Positions 26,195 through 35,508 of a stretch of 64,000 nucleotides of DNA are shown one piece after another. The notes under the pieces are model-generated. The model was not told where the DNA came from. It did no database searches and worked only from the letters and a program-made list of their open reading frames with translations. The translations under genes were made by a program, and so were the position numbers. The stretch's first letter is position 1. Every line of letters starts with the position of its first letter. This DNA comes from Paralcaligenes ureilyticus (lineage in GTDB: Bacteria; Pseudomonadota; Gammaproteobacteria; Burkholderiales; Burkholderiaceae_B), in assembly GCF_004346225.1 (NCBI RefSeq), contig NZ_SMAJ01000013.1, positions 1 to 64,000 of the forward strand, read 5' to 3'.

Positions 26195-26207
26195 TTTCCA
26201 ATGGAAA
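26195..26207. promoter_or_regulatory. Possible IclR operator
   Basis: TTTCCA-A-TGGAAA is a perfect 13-bp interrupted palindrome in the AT-rich divergent spacer. IclR-family sites often contain GGAAA/TTTCC half-sites; overlapping it is a second imperfect GGAAA-N4-TTTCG pair. Position and form fit, but this is only one candidate. Confidence 0.4.
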
Positions 26208-26279
26208 AGAATTTCGGTAGCCGTTACAAAAACCCTGGTGGCATCAAGTAGAGGGCTTTCTAATGAGGTCGGTTTCTTT

Positions 26280-27356
26280 ATGGACAGGAAGGTCACCTGC
26301 AACGTCTTGACGGGCTTTCTCGGCAGCGGGAAAACGACTCTTCTCAATGCGTTTCTGCGTCAGCACGGAACAGGTGGCACCGCGGTTATCGTCAACGAAT
26401 TTGGCGCTATCGGATTGGATCAATTCGTGTTTCAAGAAGTGGCCGATAACGTTTATCTTCTTGATTCCGGCTGTCTATGCTGCACGGTGACGCATTCTTT
26501 GCGCGAAACTCTGTTGCAAATCAAGGATGTGGCGGCCCAGGCGGGCCAAGCGGATTTACGGCAGGTCATCATCGAAACCACCGGCCTTGCTGACCCGCTA
26601 CCCATTTTGCATGCGTTGCTGGGCGACCGGGTGCTGATGGATCACTTTCAACTTGGACAGGTCATTGCAACCGTTGATGCGGTTCAAGGCGCAGCGCAGT
26701 TGCATACCCATGGGGAATCGTTGCGGCAGGCCAGTGTCGCCGATCAACTGGTCATTACCAAAACCGATTTGGCCGGCGCCGCGCCATTGAAGGTGTTGCG
26801 CGGCTTGCTCAAGCAGGTGAATCCTCACGCGCAGGTCAGCGAATCGGCTGCCGGCCAAGCGGCGACATCGGTATTCGCGGTCGATGAGGTTTGCCGCAGT
26901 ATGGCATTGCTTTCGTCCCAACAGCGCCATATCGAAAGCGGGGTGGCGGTCTCTCAATTTTCCGCGGCTCAGCCTGAAGAGGCCCATGACCATGGCATAC
27001 ACGATCACGGCATTGGATCATGGAGCGCGTTTATCGACGTACAACCGACCTGGGCCGGAGTGTCGGCGTGGTGGAATTTACTGGTGCATCACTATGAAGA
27101 CCGCCTGCTGCGTTGCAAAGGGCTGTTGCGTATGGATGATGCGCGTCCGTTCGTGCTTATTCAAGGAGTGGGAAAGGTATTTCACAGTCCGACGTTTCTT
27201 GCGCGCTGGCCCGACGCCGATCCCCGTTCCAGATTGGTGTGCATTGGTTTGGATCTCGATGCGGGCTGGCTGCAGGACAGTGTGCGGGCATTGTCCATCG
27301 CTGAGCCCTCAAGCCGCCCGCTTACGCTCGATGAGGTCAATGATTGTTTGTCATGA
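26280..27356 (+). CDS. CobW/COG0523-family metal-chaperone GTPase
   Basis: A 358-residue G3E GTPase. Walker A is GFLGSGKTT near residue 12-20, the family metal motif is CLCC (within DSGCLCCTV), and a His-rich loop HDHGIHDHG precedes the CobW C-terminal domain. Family members hand Zn, Co or Fe to client enzymes. The next gene, overlapping by four bases, is a carboxylated-lysine dinuclear amidohydrolase, the obvious client. The ATG at 26280 has GAGG 11 nt upstream and starts directly before the P-loop strand; the open frame extends 39 residues further upstream with no good start. Confidence 0.87.
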   Translation: MDRKVTCNVLTGFLGSGKTTLLNAFLRQHGTGGTAVIVNEFGAIGLDQFVFQEVADNVYLLDSGCLCCTVTHSLRETLLQIKDVAAQAGQADLRQVIIETTGLADPLPILHALLGDRVLMDHFQLGQVIATVDAVQGAAQLHTHGESLRQASVADQLVITKTDLAGAAPLKVLRGLLKQVNPHAQVSESAAGQAATSVFAVDEVCRSMALLSSQQRHIESGVAVSQFSAAQPEEAHDHGIHDHGIGSWSAFIDVQPTWAGVSAWWNLLVHHYEDRLLRCKGLLRMDDARPFVLIQGVGKVFHSPTFLARWPDADPRSRLVCIGLDLDAGWLQDSVRALSIAEPSSRPLTLDEVNDCLS

Positions 27357-28750
27357 AAGGAAAGAAATTGGCTGCTGACTATGTATTGCGTGGCGGTATT
27401 CTGGTAGACCACGAGACGGAGGGCACGCCCACCGATTTGTTGATTCTGGATGGAAAAATTGCGGCCCGGCTGGCGCCAGGGGTTGCTGTCGCTGAAGGCA
27501 TGCCCGAGCAATCGGCCAAAGGGCTGCATGTGTTTCCTGGTTTGATTGATGCGCATGTCCATTTTGGTTTTGCGGAAAAAATCACCGAATATGAAACCGA
27601 GACAATTTATGCGGCTCAAGGCGGTTTCACGACGGTAATCGGCTATTTCCTGAATAACGAAGCCTATGCCGACGTCTTTCGGCGCGAACAGGAATATGCC
27701 AGGACCCGTGCCTATGTCGACTATGCGTTTCATTTCAGCGCGGCCAATGAGCGCCACATTGCAGAGCTGGAGGATTACGTTTCCACCTACGGCGTGACAT
27801 CGTTCAAATATTTCATGAACTTCAAGGGCGAGGAAGGCCGATACCTTGGGCTTGATGGGACTGATGACAGCTATCTTTACGATTTATTGGCGGCAGCAGC
27901 GAAAATCGGCGACGTCACCATCGTTTGCCATACGGAAAATATTGAAATCGTTAATCATATTCGTCGCAAGTTGCAGGCCCAGGGTCGGGCCACTCTTAAA
28001 GACTGGTCCGCTTCCAAGCCTGCCTTTACCGAGGCCGAAAGCTGTGTGCGCGCCATGTATTTTGCCGAACACCTGGGCGCACGTTTATATATCCCGCATA
28101 TCAGCAGCAGGCTGGCGCTTGACGAGGTGCGCAAATGGCGCCAGCGGTACGATAACGTGTACGTTGAGACCTGCCCGCATTACCTGACGCATACCGAGGA
28201 TGCCGACCTTGGCAGCCTGGGTAAAGCCAACCCTCCATTTCGTACGGCCCAGGATGTCGAAGCCATGTGGGAAGGCTTGCGCGACGGATCGATTGACGTG
28301 GTGGCCTCCGATCATGTGCCGCGCAAGCGTGCCACGAAAGAGAAGCCGCTATGGCTGGCTTCGCAAGGTTTTCCCGGCACGGCGACTATTTTGCCCGTGT
28401 TGTTGCACGAGGGTTACCACAAGGGGCGCTTGAGCTTGCGGAGAATCGCCGAGCTTCTGACGGCGGCTCCGGCGAGGATTTTCAATCTGGCGCCTTACAA
28501 AGGTTCCCTTAACGTGGGCGCACAGGCCGATATAACGCTTGTGGACATTAACCGGGTTCGTACCGTCAATCCAGATGAATTGGGCTCGTATTCCGACTAC
28601 AGCCTGTATGAGGGCCAGGAATTGAAAGGTTGGCCGGTACGCACGATTGTGCGCGGCCAGACGGTGATGGAAGATGGAAAAATTATCGGGCAGCCGGGCT
28701 ACGGGCATTACCTGCATCGAAGTCTGCCGGCTACGCGAACAGGAGCGTGA
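27353..28750 (+). CDS. Dihydropyrimidinase/hydantoinase-type cyclic amidohydrolase
   Basis: A 465-residue amidohydrolase with every metal ligand of the dihydropyrimidinase-dihydroorotase group: H68 and H70 in DAHVHFG, K152 (to be carboxylated) in SFKYFM, H193 in VCHTEN, H249 in IPHISS and D320 in ASDHVPRKR. It should open a cyclic amide, imide or ureide ring. The start overlaps the CobW stop as ATGA. A cysteine hydrolase follows after one base. Hydantoin, dihydrouracil and cyclic imides are all possible substrates; lack of pyrimidine-pathway neighbours argues against ordinary dihydroorotase. Confidence 0.87.
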   Translation: MKGKKLAADYVLRGGILVDHETEGTPTDLLILDGKIAARLAPGVAVAEGMPEQSAKGLHVFPGLIDAHVHFGFAEKITEYETETIYAAQGGFTTVIGYFLNNEAYADVFRREQEYARTRAYVDYAFHFSAANERHIAELEDYVSTYGVTSFKYFMNFKGEEGRYLGLDGTDDSYLYDLLAAAAKIGDVTIVCHTENIEIVNHIRRKLQAQGRATLKDWSASKPAFTEAESCVRAMYFAEHLGARLYIPHISSRLALDEVRKWRQRYDNVYVETCPHYLTHTEDADLGSLGKANPPFRTAQDVEAMWEGLRDGSIDVVASDHVPRKRATKEKPLWLASQGFPGTATILPVLLHEGYHKGRLSLRRIAELLTAAPARIFNLAPYKGSLNVGAQADITLVDINRVRTVNPDELGSYSDYSLYEGQELKGWPVRTIVRGQTVMEDGKIIGQPGYGHYLHRSLPATRTGA

Positions 28751-28751
28751 A

Positions 28752-29432
28752 GTGAAACCTTGGGATGACATTATCAGTGACGACGAACAGCGCGCCTACC
28801 GGGCGGCCGGCTTTGGTCGCCCGGGCGGCATCGGCAAACGGCCGGCACTATTGATTATCGACGTACAGTATCGTACCGTGGGGACGACGCCGCTTCCATT
28901 TTGGGAATCCATTAAAGAATTTCCCACGAGCTGCGGCGAGGTTGGCTGGCATGCCGTCGATCATATCAAGCTGTTGCTCGATGAGTTTCGTCTCCGTGGC
29001 TGGCCGGTACTGTACCCGCATGTTGCGCCGAAAAAGAAAACCGATGGTGGGCGGTTGGCGCAGAAAGTGCCGGCCATTATGAATATTCCGGCGCATGGCT
29101 ATGACTTCGTGACTGAAGTTGCGCCTCGCGAGGGAGATATTCTGCTTCCCAAAAAGCATCCCAGTGCGTTTTTCGGCACTGCTTTGGCGAGCCATTTAAT
29201 CGATCTGCAAGCGGATACGCTGATTGTTACGGGCTGCACGACGAGTGGTTGTGTGCGCGGCAGTGTGGTGGATGCCTTTTCTTTGAATTTCAAGGTACTG
29301 GTTCCACAAGATGCGGTGTATGACCGAAGCCGTGTTTCTCATGCGGTTAATTTATTTGATATGTCCGAAAAATACGCTGATGTCGCCTCTACTGAGGCGG
29401 TGCTGGCGCAATTAAGAAAAGTTGAAGCTTAA
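28752..29432 (+). CDS. Isochorismatase-like cysteine hydrolase (N-carbamoyl/half-amide hydrolase type)
   Basis: A 226-residue member of the isochorismatase/cysteine hydrolase family, closest in motif style to N-carbamoylsarcosine amidase, biuret and maleamate hydrolases. Likely catalytic set: D37 in LLIIDVQ, a lysine in LLPKKHPSAFFGT (about 134-135) and C167 in GCTTSGCVRGS. It starts at GTG 28752 behind AGGAGCGTGAA; the open frame extends upstream only within the previous gene. It probably removes ammonia or a carbamoyl group from the ring-opened product of the amidohydrolase. Confidence 0.87.
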   Translation: MKPWDDIISDDEQRAYRAAGFGRPGGIGKRPALLIIDVQYRTVGTTPLPFWESIKEFPTSCGEVGWHAVDHIKLLLDEFRLRGWPVLYPHVAPKKKTDGGRLAQKVPAIMNIPAHGYDFVTEVAPREGDILLPKKHPSAFFGTALASHLIDLQADTLIVTGCTTSGCVRGSVVDAFSLNFKVLVPQDAVYDRSRVSHAVNLFDMSEKYADVASTEAVLAQLRKVEA

Positions 29433-29483
29433 CGTTCAATCGTCACACACATTCAACACCTTCCATTCCGTCAAGGAGACAAA

Positions 29484-30647
29484 ATGAGCAAAATGAATCG
29501 ACGCCAGATGCTGAAATTATCGGCGCTTGCACTGGGAGCCACAACGGTACCGTCTTATGTATGGTCGCAGGGCAAAGCGGGTTCGCTGAAGTTTGGCCTG
29601 GCTATGCCGCTGTCGGGTTCGCAGGCGCTGTACGGCGCCGATCAGGTCAAAGCGGCACAGTGGGCCGTCAGCGACATCAATGCCAAAGGCGGCGTTGATG
29701 GGCAGATGCTGGACATGATTGTGCTGGATACTCAGGCCGACCCGCAGTTGGGCATCAGTACAGTCAATCGTTTGACCAGCGTCGATAAGGTGCCTGTGTT
29801 CATCACTGCCTGGAGCGCCGTGGTCAAGGCGGTCGCACCCATCGCCAATCGTGAGAAGGTGCTGGAACTCAGTGTGGGTGCGAATTCACCCGAGATTGCC
29901 AAGCTTGGTGACTATGTATACACCACCTTCCCGCTGGCCGATGTGGATGTGAGCGCTCTGGCGACCTATACCTATAACACGCTGGGCAAGAAAACGGCTG
30001 CGGTTCTATATATCAATAACGACAGCGGCGTCGAGGGCGCGCGGATATACAAGAGTGTGTTTGAAAAGGCCGGCGGCAAGATTGTGGCCTACGAGGCCTA
30101 CGATACCAAGGCCACGGAATTTACCGGAGCCTTGCTTAAATTGCGCGTCGCCAATCCCGATATTGTGCATATTCAGGGGCTGGTTTCCGATTTGCCGCAA
30201 GTTATCGCGCAAATGCGGCAACTGGGGCTAAAGCAGCGAGTGTCGACCTATTCGGCCGGGTATAACCCCAAAGTCATCGAGCAGCTGGGCACTGCCGCCG
30301 AGGGGCTAATTGTGACGTCGCTGGCCCCCGGCGAGAACGATAACCCCAACGTGGCGGCGTTCATCGAACGCTGGAAAAAGACCGAGCACCGGGTGCCCAA
30401 TGGATTGCCCTACACCCAATACTTGTATGACGGCCCGTATCTTGTCGCTGACTTATATAAATGGGTAAAAAAGAACAAGCTGCCCGCTACCGGCGAGAAT
30501 ATGCGCAAAGCGTTGCTTGCCGTCAAAACATTCGATTTGCCCATGACTGGCGGCCTTGTGGTGGGAGAGGATCATCGGGTCAAAAAACCCGTGTATTTGC
30601 TGACGGTGAAAGATGGCCGGTTCGTTCCGCTGGCGACTATCAAATAA
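29484..30647 (+). CDS. Branched-chain-amino-acid-type ABC transporter substrate-binding protein
   Basis: A 387-residue type I periplasmic binding protein (LivJ/AmiC fold). The N-terminus has a twin-arginine-like signal, NRRQMLKLSALALGATTVPS, so export may be by Tat. The mature part opens with LKFGLAMPLSGSQALYGADQ, standard for the family. AAGGAG precedes the ATG. These receptors often bind aromatic acids, amides or urea derivatives rather than amino acids; here the surrounding hydrolases suggest an amide or imide ligand. Confidence 0.88.
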   Translation: MSKMNRRQMLKLSALALGATTVPSYVWSQGKAGSLKFGLAMPLSGSQALYGADQVKAAQWAVSDINAKGGVDGQMLDMIVLDTQADPQLGISTVNRLTSVDKVPVFITAWSAVVKAVAPIANREKVLELSVGANSPEIAKLGDYVYTTFPLADVDVSALATYTYNTLGKKTAAVLYINNDSGVEGARIYKSVFEKAGGKIVAYEAYDTKATEFTGALLKLRVANPDIVHIQGLVSDLPQVIAQMRQLGLKQRVSTYSAGYNPKVIEQLGTAAEGLIVTSLAPGENDNPNVAAFIERWKKTEHRVPNGLPYTQYLYDGPYLVADLYKWVKKNKLPATGENMRKALLAVKTFDLPMTGGLVVGEDHRVKKPVYLLTVKDGRFVPLATIK

Positions 30648-30716
30648 AAAATAATGGGCGAGCGTATGGTTGCGTGAGCGGCCAATATGCTCGTTCCAGG
30701 TTCGCGGAGGACCGAT

Positions 30717-31613
30717 GTGATTGATGTCTCCATCTTGCTGCAGATTGTGTGGACCGGACTGGCCGCGTCGACTTACGCGATACTGTTTTCAGTTGCCTTC
30801 TCGTTGGTCTTGAAGGTTGTGAAAATCTGGAATTTTGCGCAGGCTGGGCTGATGGCCGTCGCGTTTTACGGCATGTATGCAGCGCATAACTGGCTGCATT
30901 GGCCGTTGTGGTCCAGCGTTCTGTTCGGTTTGGCCGTCACGATTTCGGCCAGCCAGTTCATGGATATTTACGGCTTGCAGGTTTTGCGGGCCCGAAAATC
31001 ACCCAGCTTAACGTTTTTTATTTTCACCTTGGTGGTGTCTGAATTCCTGGCCTATCTATTGGCCATGATCTTCGGCACGGAGCCTCTGTCTCTCACACAA
31101 AGCATTATGTCGCCGGTCGAGATCGTCCACGGCATTGTCATCAGCCATTGGGACATGAAGGCTCTGGCGATCACCGCCGTGTTGCTGCTGCTGTTGTCCA
31201 TCTTCATCGGCAGGACACGGCAAGGGCAGTTCATGGCGGCCGTCGCCGACAACGCCGAGCTGTCGAAGCTGTATGGCATCAGTGTGAAGCAGGCCTATTT
31301 TATGACCTTCCTGATCACGGCCATATTGATTACCGCCGGTATGTATCTGTTTGGCACGCGCGCCTCGATGATTCCAAGCACCCCGTTGGAAATGATGTTG
31401 TTTGCGGTGATCTCGACCTTGCTGGGCGGCATGGGGCGTATTTATGGGGCGGCATGGGCTGCTGTGGCGCTTTCGCTGATACAGAGCCTGAGCATTATCG
31501 TGATCCCTTCTCAGTGGCAGGGCGTTATTTTGTACGTGTTCCTGTTCGTGACGATTCTGTTCTTTCCGCAAGGCGTCAAGTTCAAAAAATTCAAACTATG
31601 GGCGCGTGGATAA
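30717..31613 (+). CDS. ABC transporter permease, LivH type
   Basis: A 298-residue membrane protein with about eight hydrophobic stretches and the LivH-type segments AYFMTFLITAILITAGMYLF and FAVISTLLGGMGRIYGAAWAA. I chose the GTG at 30717, which has GCGGAGG upstream; an ATG 30 nt earlier is in frame but begins in front of that ribosome site. It pairs with the LivM-type permease that follows after 74 nt. Confidence 0.87.
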   Translation: MIDVSILLQIVWTGLAASTYAILFSVAFSLVLKVVKIWNFAQAGLMAVAFYGMYAAHNWLHWPLWSSVLFGLAVTISASQFMDIYGLQVLRARKSPSLTFFIFTLVVSEFLAYLLAMIFGTEPLSLTQSIMSPVEIVHGIVISHWDMKALAITAVLLLLLSIFIGRTRQGQFMAAVADNAELSKLYGISVKQAYFMTFLITAILITAGMYLFGTRASMIPSTPLEMMLFAVISTLLGGMGRIYGAAWAAVALSLIQSLSIIVIPSQWQGVILYVFLFVTILFFPQGVKFKKFKLWARG

Positions 31614-31687
31614 AAATGATTGCTACTTCGACCAGGCCAGATGTTGTTCTTGCAACCAATGCACTGTCATACCGGGGGGTGTAAGGC

Positions 31688-32548
31688 ATGGAATATTTTG
31701 TCTCGCTGGCGGTTTTAATTGGAATTTACGTCATCCTCAGTTCCAGCTTCAACTTGATTATCGGCTTTGGCGGGCTGATCAGCATTGCCCATCCGATTTT
31801 CTTCGCGATCGGTGCTTATACCACCGGGCTGCTGGCGATCCATTTCAATCTGAACCCGGTGCTTGCGGTTCTTTGCGGCGGCGGCCTCGCTTTTGTCGCG
31901 TCGATCATGTTGTCGCTGCCTTCGCTGCGTGTATCGGGCGATTACTTGTTGATAACCAGTATCGGATTTCAATTGGGTTTGCTTGAAATCATGAAGCATC
32001 TTGGCATAACGGGAGGTGCCAGCGGCCTGGGAGGCATTCCCAATATTGTTCATGGTTCGAATCGAAGCGCCGTATTCGCCGTGGTGTCCTGCGCTATGGC
32101 AGTGGTCGTGGTTTTGTTCATTCGCTGGCTGATTAACGGGCCTTACGGGCGGGCGGTCTCGGCGATGCGCGATGATGAATTGGCATTTTCCACACTGGGG
32201 CGAAATGCCATGAACATCAAACTGACAATCTTCGCGATCGGCTCGGGGCTGGCCGGCATTGCCGGCGGGATCTATGCCTACTATTACCAGTATGTGAGTC
32301 CTGAGCAGTTTGAAATTCTACAATCGGCAATGATCCTGACCATGGTCGTGGTAGGCGGCATGGGGTCGCACTGGGGGCCTGTCGTTGGCGCGATGTTGTT
32401 GTTGATCTTGCCGCAGGCAATCAGCTTTTTGAACCTTCCGTTAAGCATCATGGCGCCTTTGCAGGGGGTGATATTTTCATTGCTGGTTATTCTTTTTCTG
32501 TTCTTGCGCCCTCAGGGCCTTGTCGCGCCGCGCAAGCGTCAACACTGA
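31688..32548 (+). CDS. ABC transporter permease, LivM type
   Basis: A 286-residue permease. It shows the LivM hallmark GRAVSAMRDDELAFSTLGRNAM (the coupling helix for the ATPase) and then VVVGGMGSHWGPVVGAM. It lies 9 nt ahead of the LivG-type ATPase gene. It lacks the long N-terminal extension seen in some LivM proteins. Confidence 0.88.
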   Translation: MEYFVSLAVLIGIYVILSSSFNLIIGFGGLISIAHPIFFAIGAYTTGLLAIHFNLNPVLAVLCGGGLAFVASIMLSLPSLRVSGDYLLITSIGFQLGLLEIMKHLGITGGASGLGGIPNIVHGSNRSAVFAVVSCAMAVVVVLFIRWLINGPYGRAVSAMRDDELAFSTLGRNAMNIKLTIFAIGSGLAGIAGGIYAYYYQYVSPEQFEILQSAMILTMVVVGGMGSHWGPVVGAMLLLILPQAISFLNLPLSIMAPLQGVIFSLLVILFLFLRPQGLVAPRKRQH

Positions 32549-32557
32549 GGAGGCATC

Positions 32558-33316
32558 ATGGCAACGGTCATATCGCTCGATCAAGTCTGCAAACGTTTTG
32601 GCGGCATTGTCGTGGCCGATCAGATATCGCTGGAGATACAACGAGGCGAAATTCTCGGGTTGATCGGCCCCAATGGGGCAGGCAAGACGTCGCTGTTCAA
32701 TTTGATCTCGGGTGTATTCCCGGTGGACTCGGGCTCCATTTCTGTAGGTGGCCAGAGTCTTGACGGCCTGCCTTTGCATCGCCGCGCCCGGCTGGGCGTG
32801 GCGCGCACCTGGCAGAATATGCGCCTGTTTTCGACAATGACCGCGTTGGAAAACATGCTGATCGCCCCGCGTGATTATCCGGGCGAACGGCTGTCCCATA
32901 TCGTGTTGCATCCACGAAATCTCGCAAAAACCGATGCGGCGCTACGCGCGCAGGCCATGTCGATATTGGCCCGGATGAAACTTGATGCCATAGCCAACAC
33001 CAGCGTTAATGACATCCCGTTTGGCCAGCAGAAGCTGGTCGGTTTGGCCCGTGCCCTCATGAATGATGGCGATTGCCTGTTGCTCGATGAACCTATGGCG
33101 GGAGTCGAGGGGCATGCCTACGACACGATGAAAGCGATTGTGCGCGAAGAGGCCGAGGGGGGAAGGGCGGTGTGCGTGGTTGAGCATAACGTCTCTTTCA
33201 TCAAGGATTTATGCAACAGTGCCGTGTTCATGGCTAGCGGGAAAATTCTTGAGCGCGGCAGCGTCGAGAGCCTTCTTTCCAGCAAAACATTGGCCGAATT
33301 GTATTTCGGTGCATAA
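32558..33316 (+). CDS. ABC transporter ATPase, LivG type
   Basis: A 252-residue ATPase. Walker A is GPNGAGKTS, the LivG-specific stretch is RARLGVARTWQNMRLFSTMTALEN, Walker B is CLLLDEPMAG and the H-loop is VVEHNVSF. The ABC signature is degenerate, reading PFGQQKLVGLARAL in place of LSGGQ, a variation seen in LivG proteins. One of the two ATPases of the importer. Confidence 0.88.
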   Translation: MATVISLDQVCKRFGGIVVADQISLEIQRGEILGLIGPNGAGKTSLFNLISGVFPVDSGSISVGGQSLDGLPLHRRARLGVARTWQNMRLFSTMTALENMLIAPRDYPGERLSHIVLHPRNLAKTDAALRAQAMSILARMKLDAIANTSVNDIPFGQQKLVGLARALMNDGDCLLLDEPMAGVEGHAYDTMKAIVREEAEGGRAVCVVEHNVSFIKDLCNSAVFMASGKILERGSVESLLSSKTLAELYFGA

Positions 33317-33340
33317 GCGTTCGAGAAAAGAGAGCCTACC

Positions 33341-34024
33341 GTGTTGAATGTCGATAACGTGAACGCCTATTACGGCAAGCTGCAAGTACTCCATGATCTG
33401 TCGTTGAAAATCGATGATGGGGAGCGCGTCGGAATATTTGGGCACAATGGAGCAGGCAAAACAACCCTGCTTAAAAGCTGTGTGGGCGATATGGCGCACA
33501 TGACCGGGCGTATCGAGTATGGAGATCGGCGGGTTGTACCTGGACAGGTTCACCTGAACGTACGGGCCGGAATTGCATTCGTGCCGCAAGGGCACAACGT
33601 ATTTCGCGATTTGACCGTAGAACAGAACCTGCGTATTTCCGGGCTGCTGCATGATCCGGCCTATAGCGAAACCGTGTGCCGGATATTTCCTGTCCTGGGC
33701 CAAAGAAAGCGGCATCTGGCGGGCTCCATGAGCGGTGGCCAGCAGCAGATGCTGGCGCTGGGAATGGGGTTGATGACGCGTCCGAGCCTGCTGTTGCTGG
33801 ACGAACCTACGACAGGCCTGGCTCCCATCATTGTGAAGGACGTACTGGAATGCATCAGGCGGGTTAATCAGGATGAAGGCACGACGGTGGTCATCGTCGA
33901 GCAAAATGTACAGGCGGCCTTGAAACAGGTGGAGCGCGCGCTGGTGATCAAGTCGGGGCGCATTATTTTCGACGGCCCCAGCCAACAATTGCTGCAAGAA
34001 GAAAGCCTGTGGCATTTGTTCTGA
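33341..34024 (+). CDS. ABC transporter ATPase, LivF type
   Basis: A 227-residue ATPase: Walker A GHNGAGKTT, Q-loop FVPQGHNVFRDLTVEQNL, signature MSGGQQQMLALGMGLM, Walker B LLLLDEPTTGLAP and the terminal VVIVEQNVQAAL. It completes the five-gene importer of the 26.3-38.3 kb operon and is 24 nt from the LivG gene. Confidence 0.88.
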   Translation: MLNVDNVNAYYGKLQVLHDLSLKIDDGERVGIFGHNGAGKTTLLKSCVGDMAHMTGRIEYGDRRVVPGQVHLNVRAGIAFVPQGHNVFRDLTVEQNLRISGLLHDPAYSETVCRIFPVLGQRKRHLAGSMSGGQQQMLALGMGLMTRPSLLLLDEPTTGLAPIIVKDVLECIRRVNQDEGTTVVIVEQNVQAALKQVERALVIKSGRIIFDGPSQQLLQEESLWHLF

Positions 34025-34064
34025 GAAAGAACCGCCTCAATGCGATATCGCCGAGGAAATCGAT

Positions 34065-35489
34065 ATGAATGAACACGAACTGCGTGAAGCTGCAGGCCGT
34101 GAGTTGCAAGCGTTTGTCCAATGGTCTGTTAGCCAGGAGCTGGCCGATATTCCCGGTTCGGCGCGCAAGAAGGCTGTCATGATCATGGCCGATGACCTGG
34201 CAGCCATGCTTTCCGCCGAACAGGAGCCTCAAGTCATTGCGGCGCATGCAGGCCTTGTGAAGCGAGGGCCTGCAGGCCGTGCATCGTTGTTTCGAAATGG
34301 CCGGCCGCAATTATCGATGGCCCAGGCGGCTATGGGTAATGCCCTGGCCGCAAGCTGGAATGAACTCGATGAAGGCTATCGGAAGGCTGTTTGCCATGCC
34401 GGCCTCTACACCTTGCCGGTTTTGTTCGCCATAGCCGAAAGCGAGCATATCGCCACGTCCGAAGTGATACGCGCTGGCGTCCTTGCGTATGAGACGACTG
34501 CACGATTTGCCAAAACCTGGTCTTTTCCGGCGCTTAAAATTCATCCGCACGCCTTGTTTTGCGCGGTCGGCGCTACCGCGTCGATTGGATTCCTTCGCCG
34601 TCTGCCCGCCGATATCATGTTGGCCGCGCTTTCCAACGCCGCCACGCTCGGTGTGGTCGGCCCGTACAGCCAGGCCATACGGGGCGCCCTGGTTCGCAAT
34701 ACGTGGGCAGCGGCCGGAATCTCCAACGGCTTTCATGCGATTGAATGGGCCCAGGCCGGCATTGCGGGCCTGGCGCAGACCCCGCATGATGTTTATTTTG
34801 AAACGCTCGGAAGCGATGCCGATCCGGCCAGCCTGACCGAGGGTTTAGGCCAGGAATGGGCCGTCGCATCGGGCTACCATAAGATCAATGCCTGCTGCCA
34901 GTATGCCCACTCGGCCATCGAGGCCATGCAGCAGATAGTGCATGAACAGCCCGATCTGCTGGGCGGGGCCGATGTGCAACGTATTCGTATCAAAACGCAT
35001 CGCCTTGGACTCACGCTTAACGACTATCAGCCCACGACCACTTTGGGGGCCAAGTTTTCATTGCCTCATGCTTTGGCCACGTCGTTGGTTCATGGTCACG
35101 GCGGCGCGGCCGCATTCGATTCCAAAGCGTTGCAAGACGAGCGTGTCAAGCGCCTGCGCGCACACGTCGATATGTCTTTGGTGGTGCAGGAACTGCCATG
35201 GCCGCAGGATCGGCCGGCTTATTTGACCGTTGTCAGGAAAGACGGGCGCGAACACACGGCGGTTTGCCTGAGTGCGCGCGGAGGCCCCGATCTGCCTTTC
35301 GACGATGAGGAGTTATGGGAAAAGATACGCGGCCTATCTCAAGCCACGATGCCGGGCCTGTTGCCTGCGATGCGGCGCCTGCACGCCTGCGTGGCTGAAA
35401 CAGCACAACATGGCGACCTGGAGCGCCCTTGGGGGCAATGGGTCGATGTGTTTTTCAGTAATCGGCCTATCGAGCAGAACCTTGGCTAA
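34065..35489 (+). CDS. MmgE/PrpD-family protein (copy 1)
   Basis: A 474-residue member of the MmgE/PrpD family (2-methylcitrate dehydratase, cis-aconitate decarboxylase, imino-acid racemase relatives). Diagnostic parts are the helical N-terminal domain with ADDLAAMLSAE, the central FAKTWSFPALKIHPHALFCAVGATASIGFLRR region (His-containing) and KINACCQYAHSAIEAMQQI. It diverges from the second copy at 36915. Its role may be dehydration or decarboxylation of the dicarboxylate skeleton left after deamidation; this is inferred from the operon only. Confidence 0.8.
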   Translation: MNEHELREAAGRELQAFVQWSVSQELADIPGSARKKAVMIMADDLAAMLSAEQEPQVIAAHAGLVKRGPAGRASLFRNGRPQLSMAQAAMGNALAASWNELDEGYRKAVCHAGLYTLPVLFAIAESEHIATSEVIRAGVLAYETTARFAKTWSFPALKIHPHALFCAVGATASIGFLRRLPADIMLAALSNAATLGVVGPYSQAIRGALVRNTWAAAGISNGFHAIEWAQAGIAGLAQTPHDVYFETLGSDADPASLTEGLGQEWAVASGYHKINACCQYAHSAIEAMQQIVHEQPDLLGGADVQRIRIKTHRLGLTLNDYQPTTTLGAKFSLPHALATSLVHGHGGAAAFDSKALQDERVKRLRAHVDMSLVVQELPWPQDRPAYLTVVRKDGREHTAVCLSARGGPDLPFDDEELWEKIRGLSQATMPGLLPAMRRLHACVAETAQHGDLERPWGQWVDVFFSNRPIEQNLG

Positions 35490-35508
35490 TGACAGGAATT
35501 CGCAGATT

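Noticed and set aside
31617-31685. 22-residue frame between the LivH- and LivM-type genes considered as a leader peptide
   Set aside because: No ribosome site specific to it, no attenuator hairpin and no skewed codon content.
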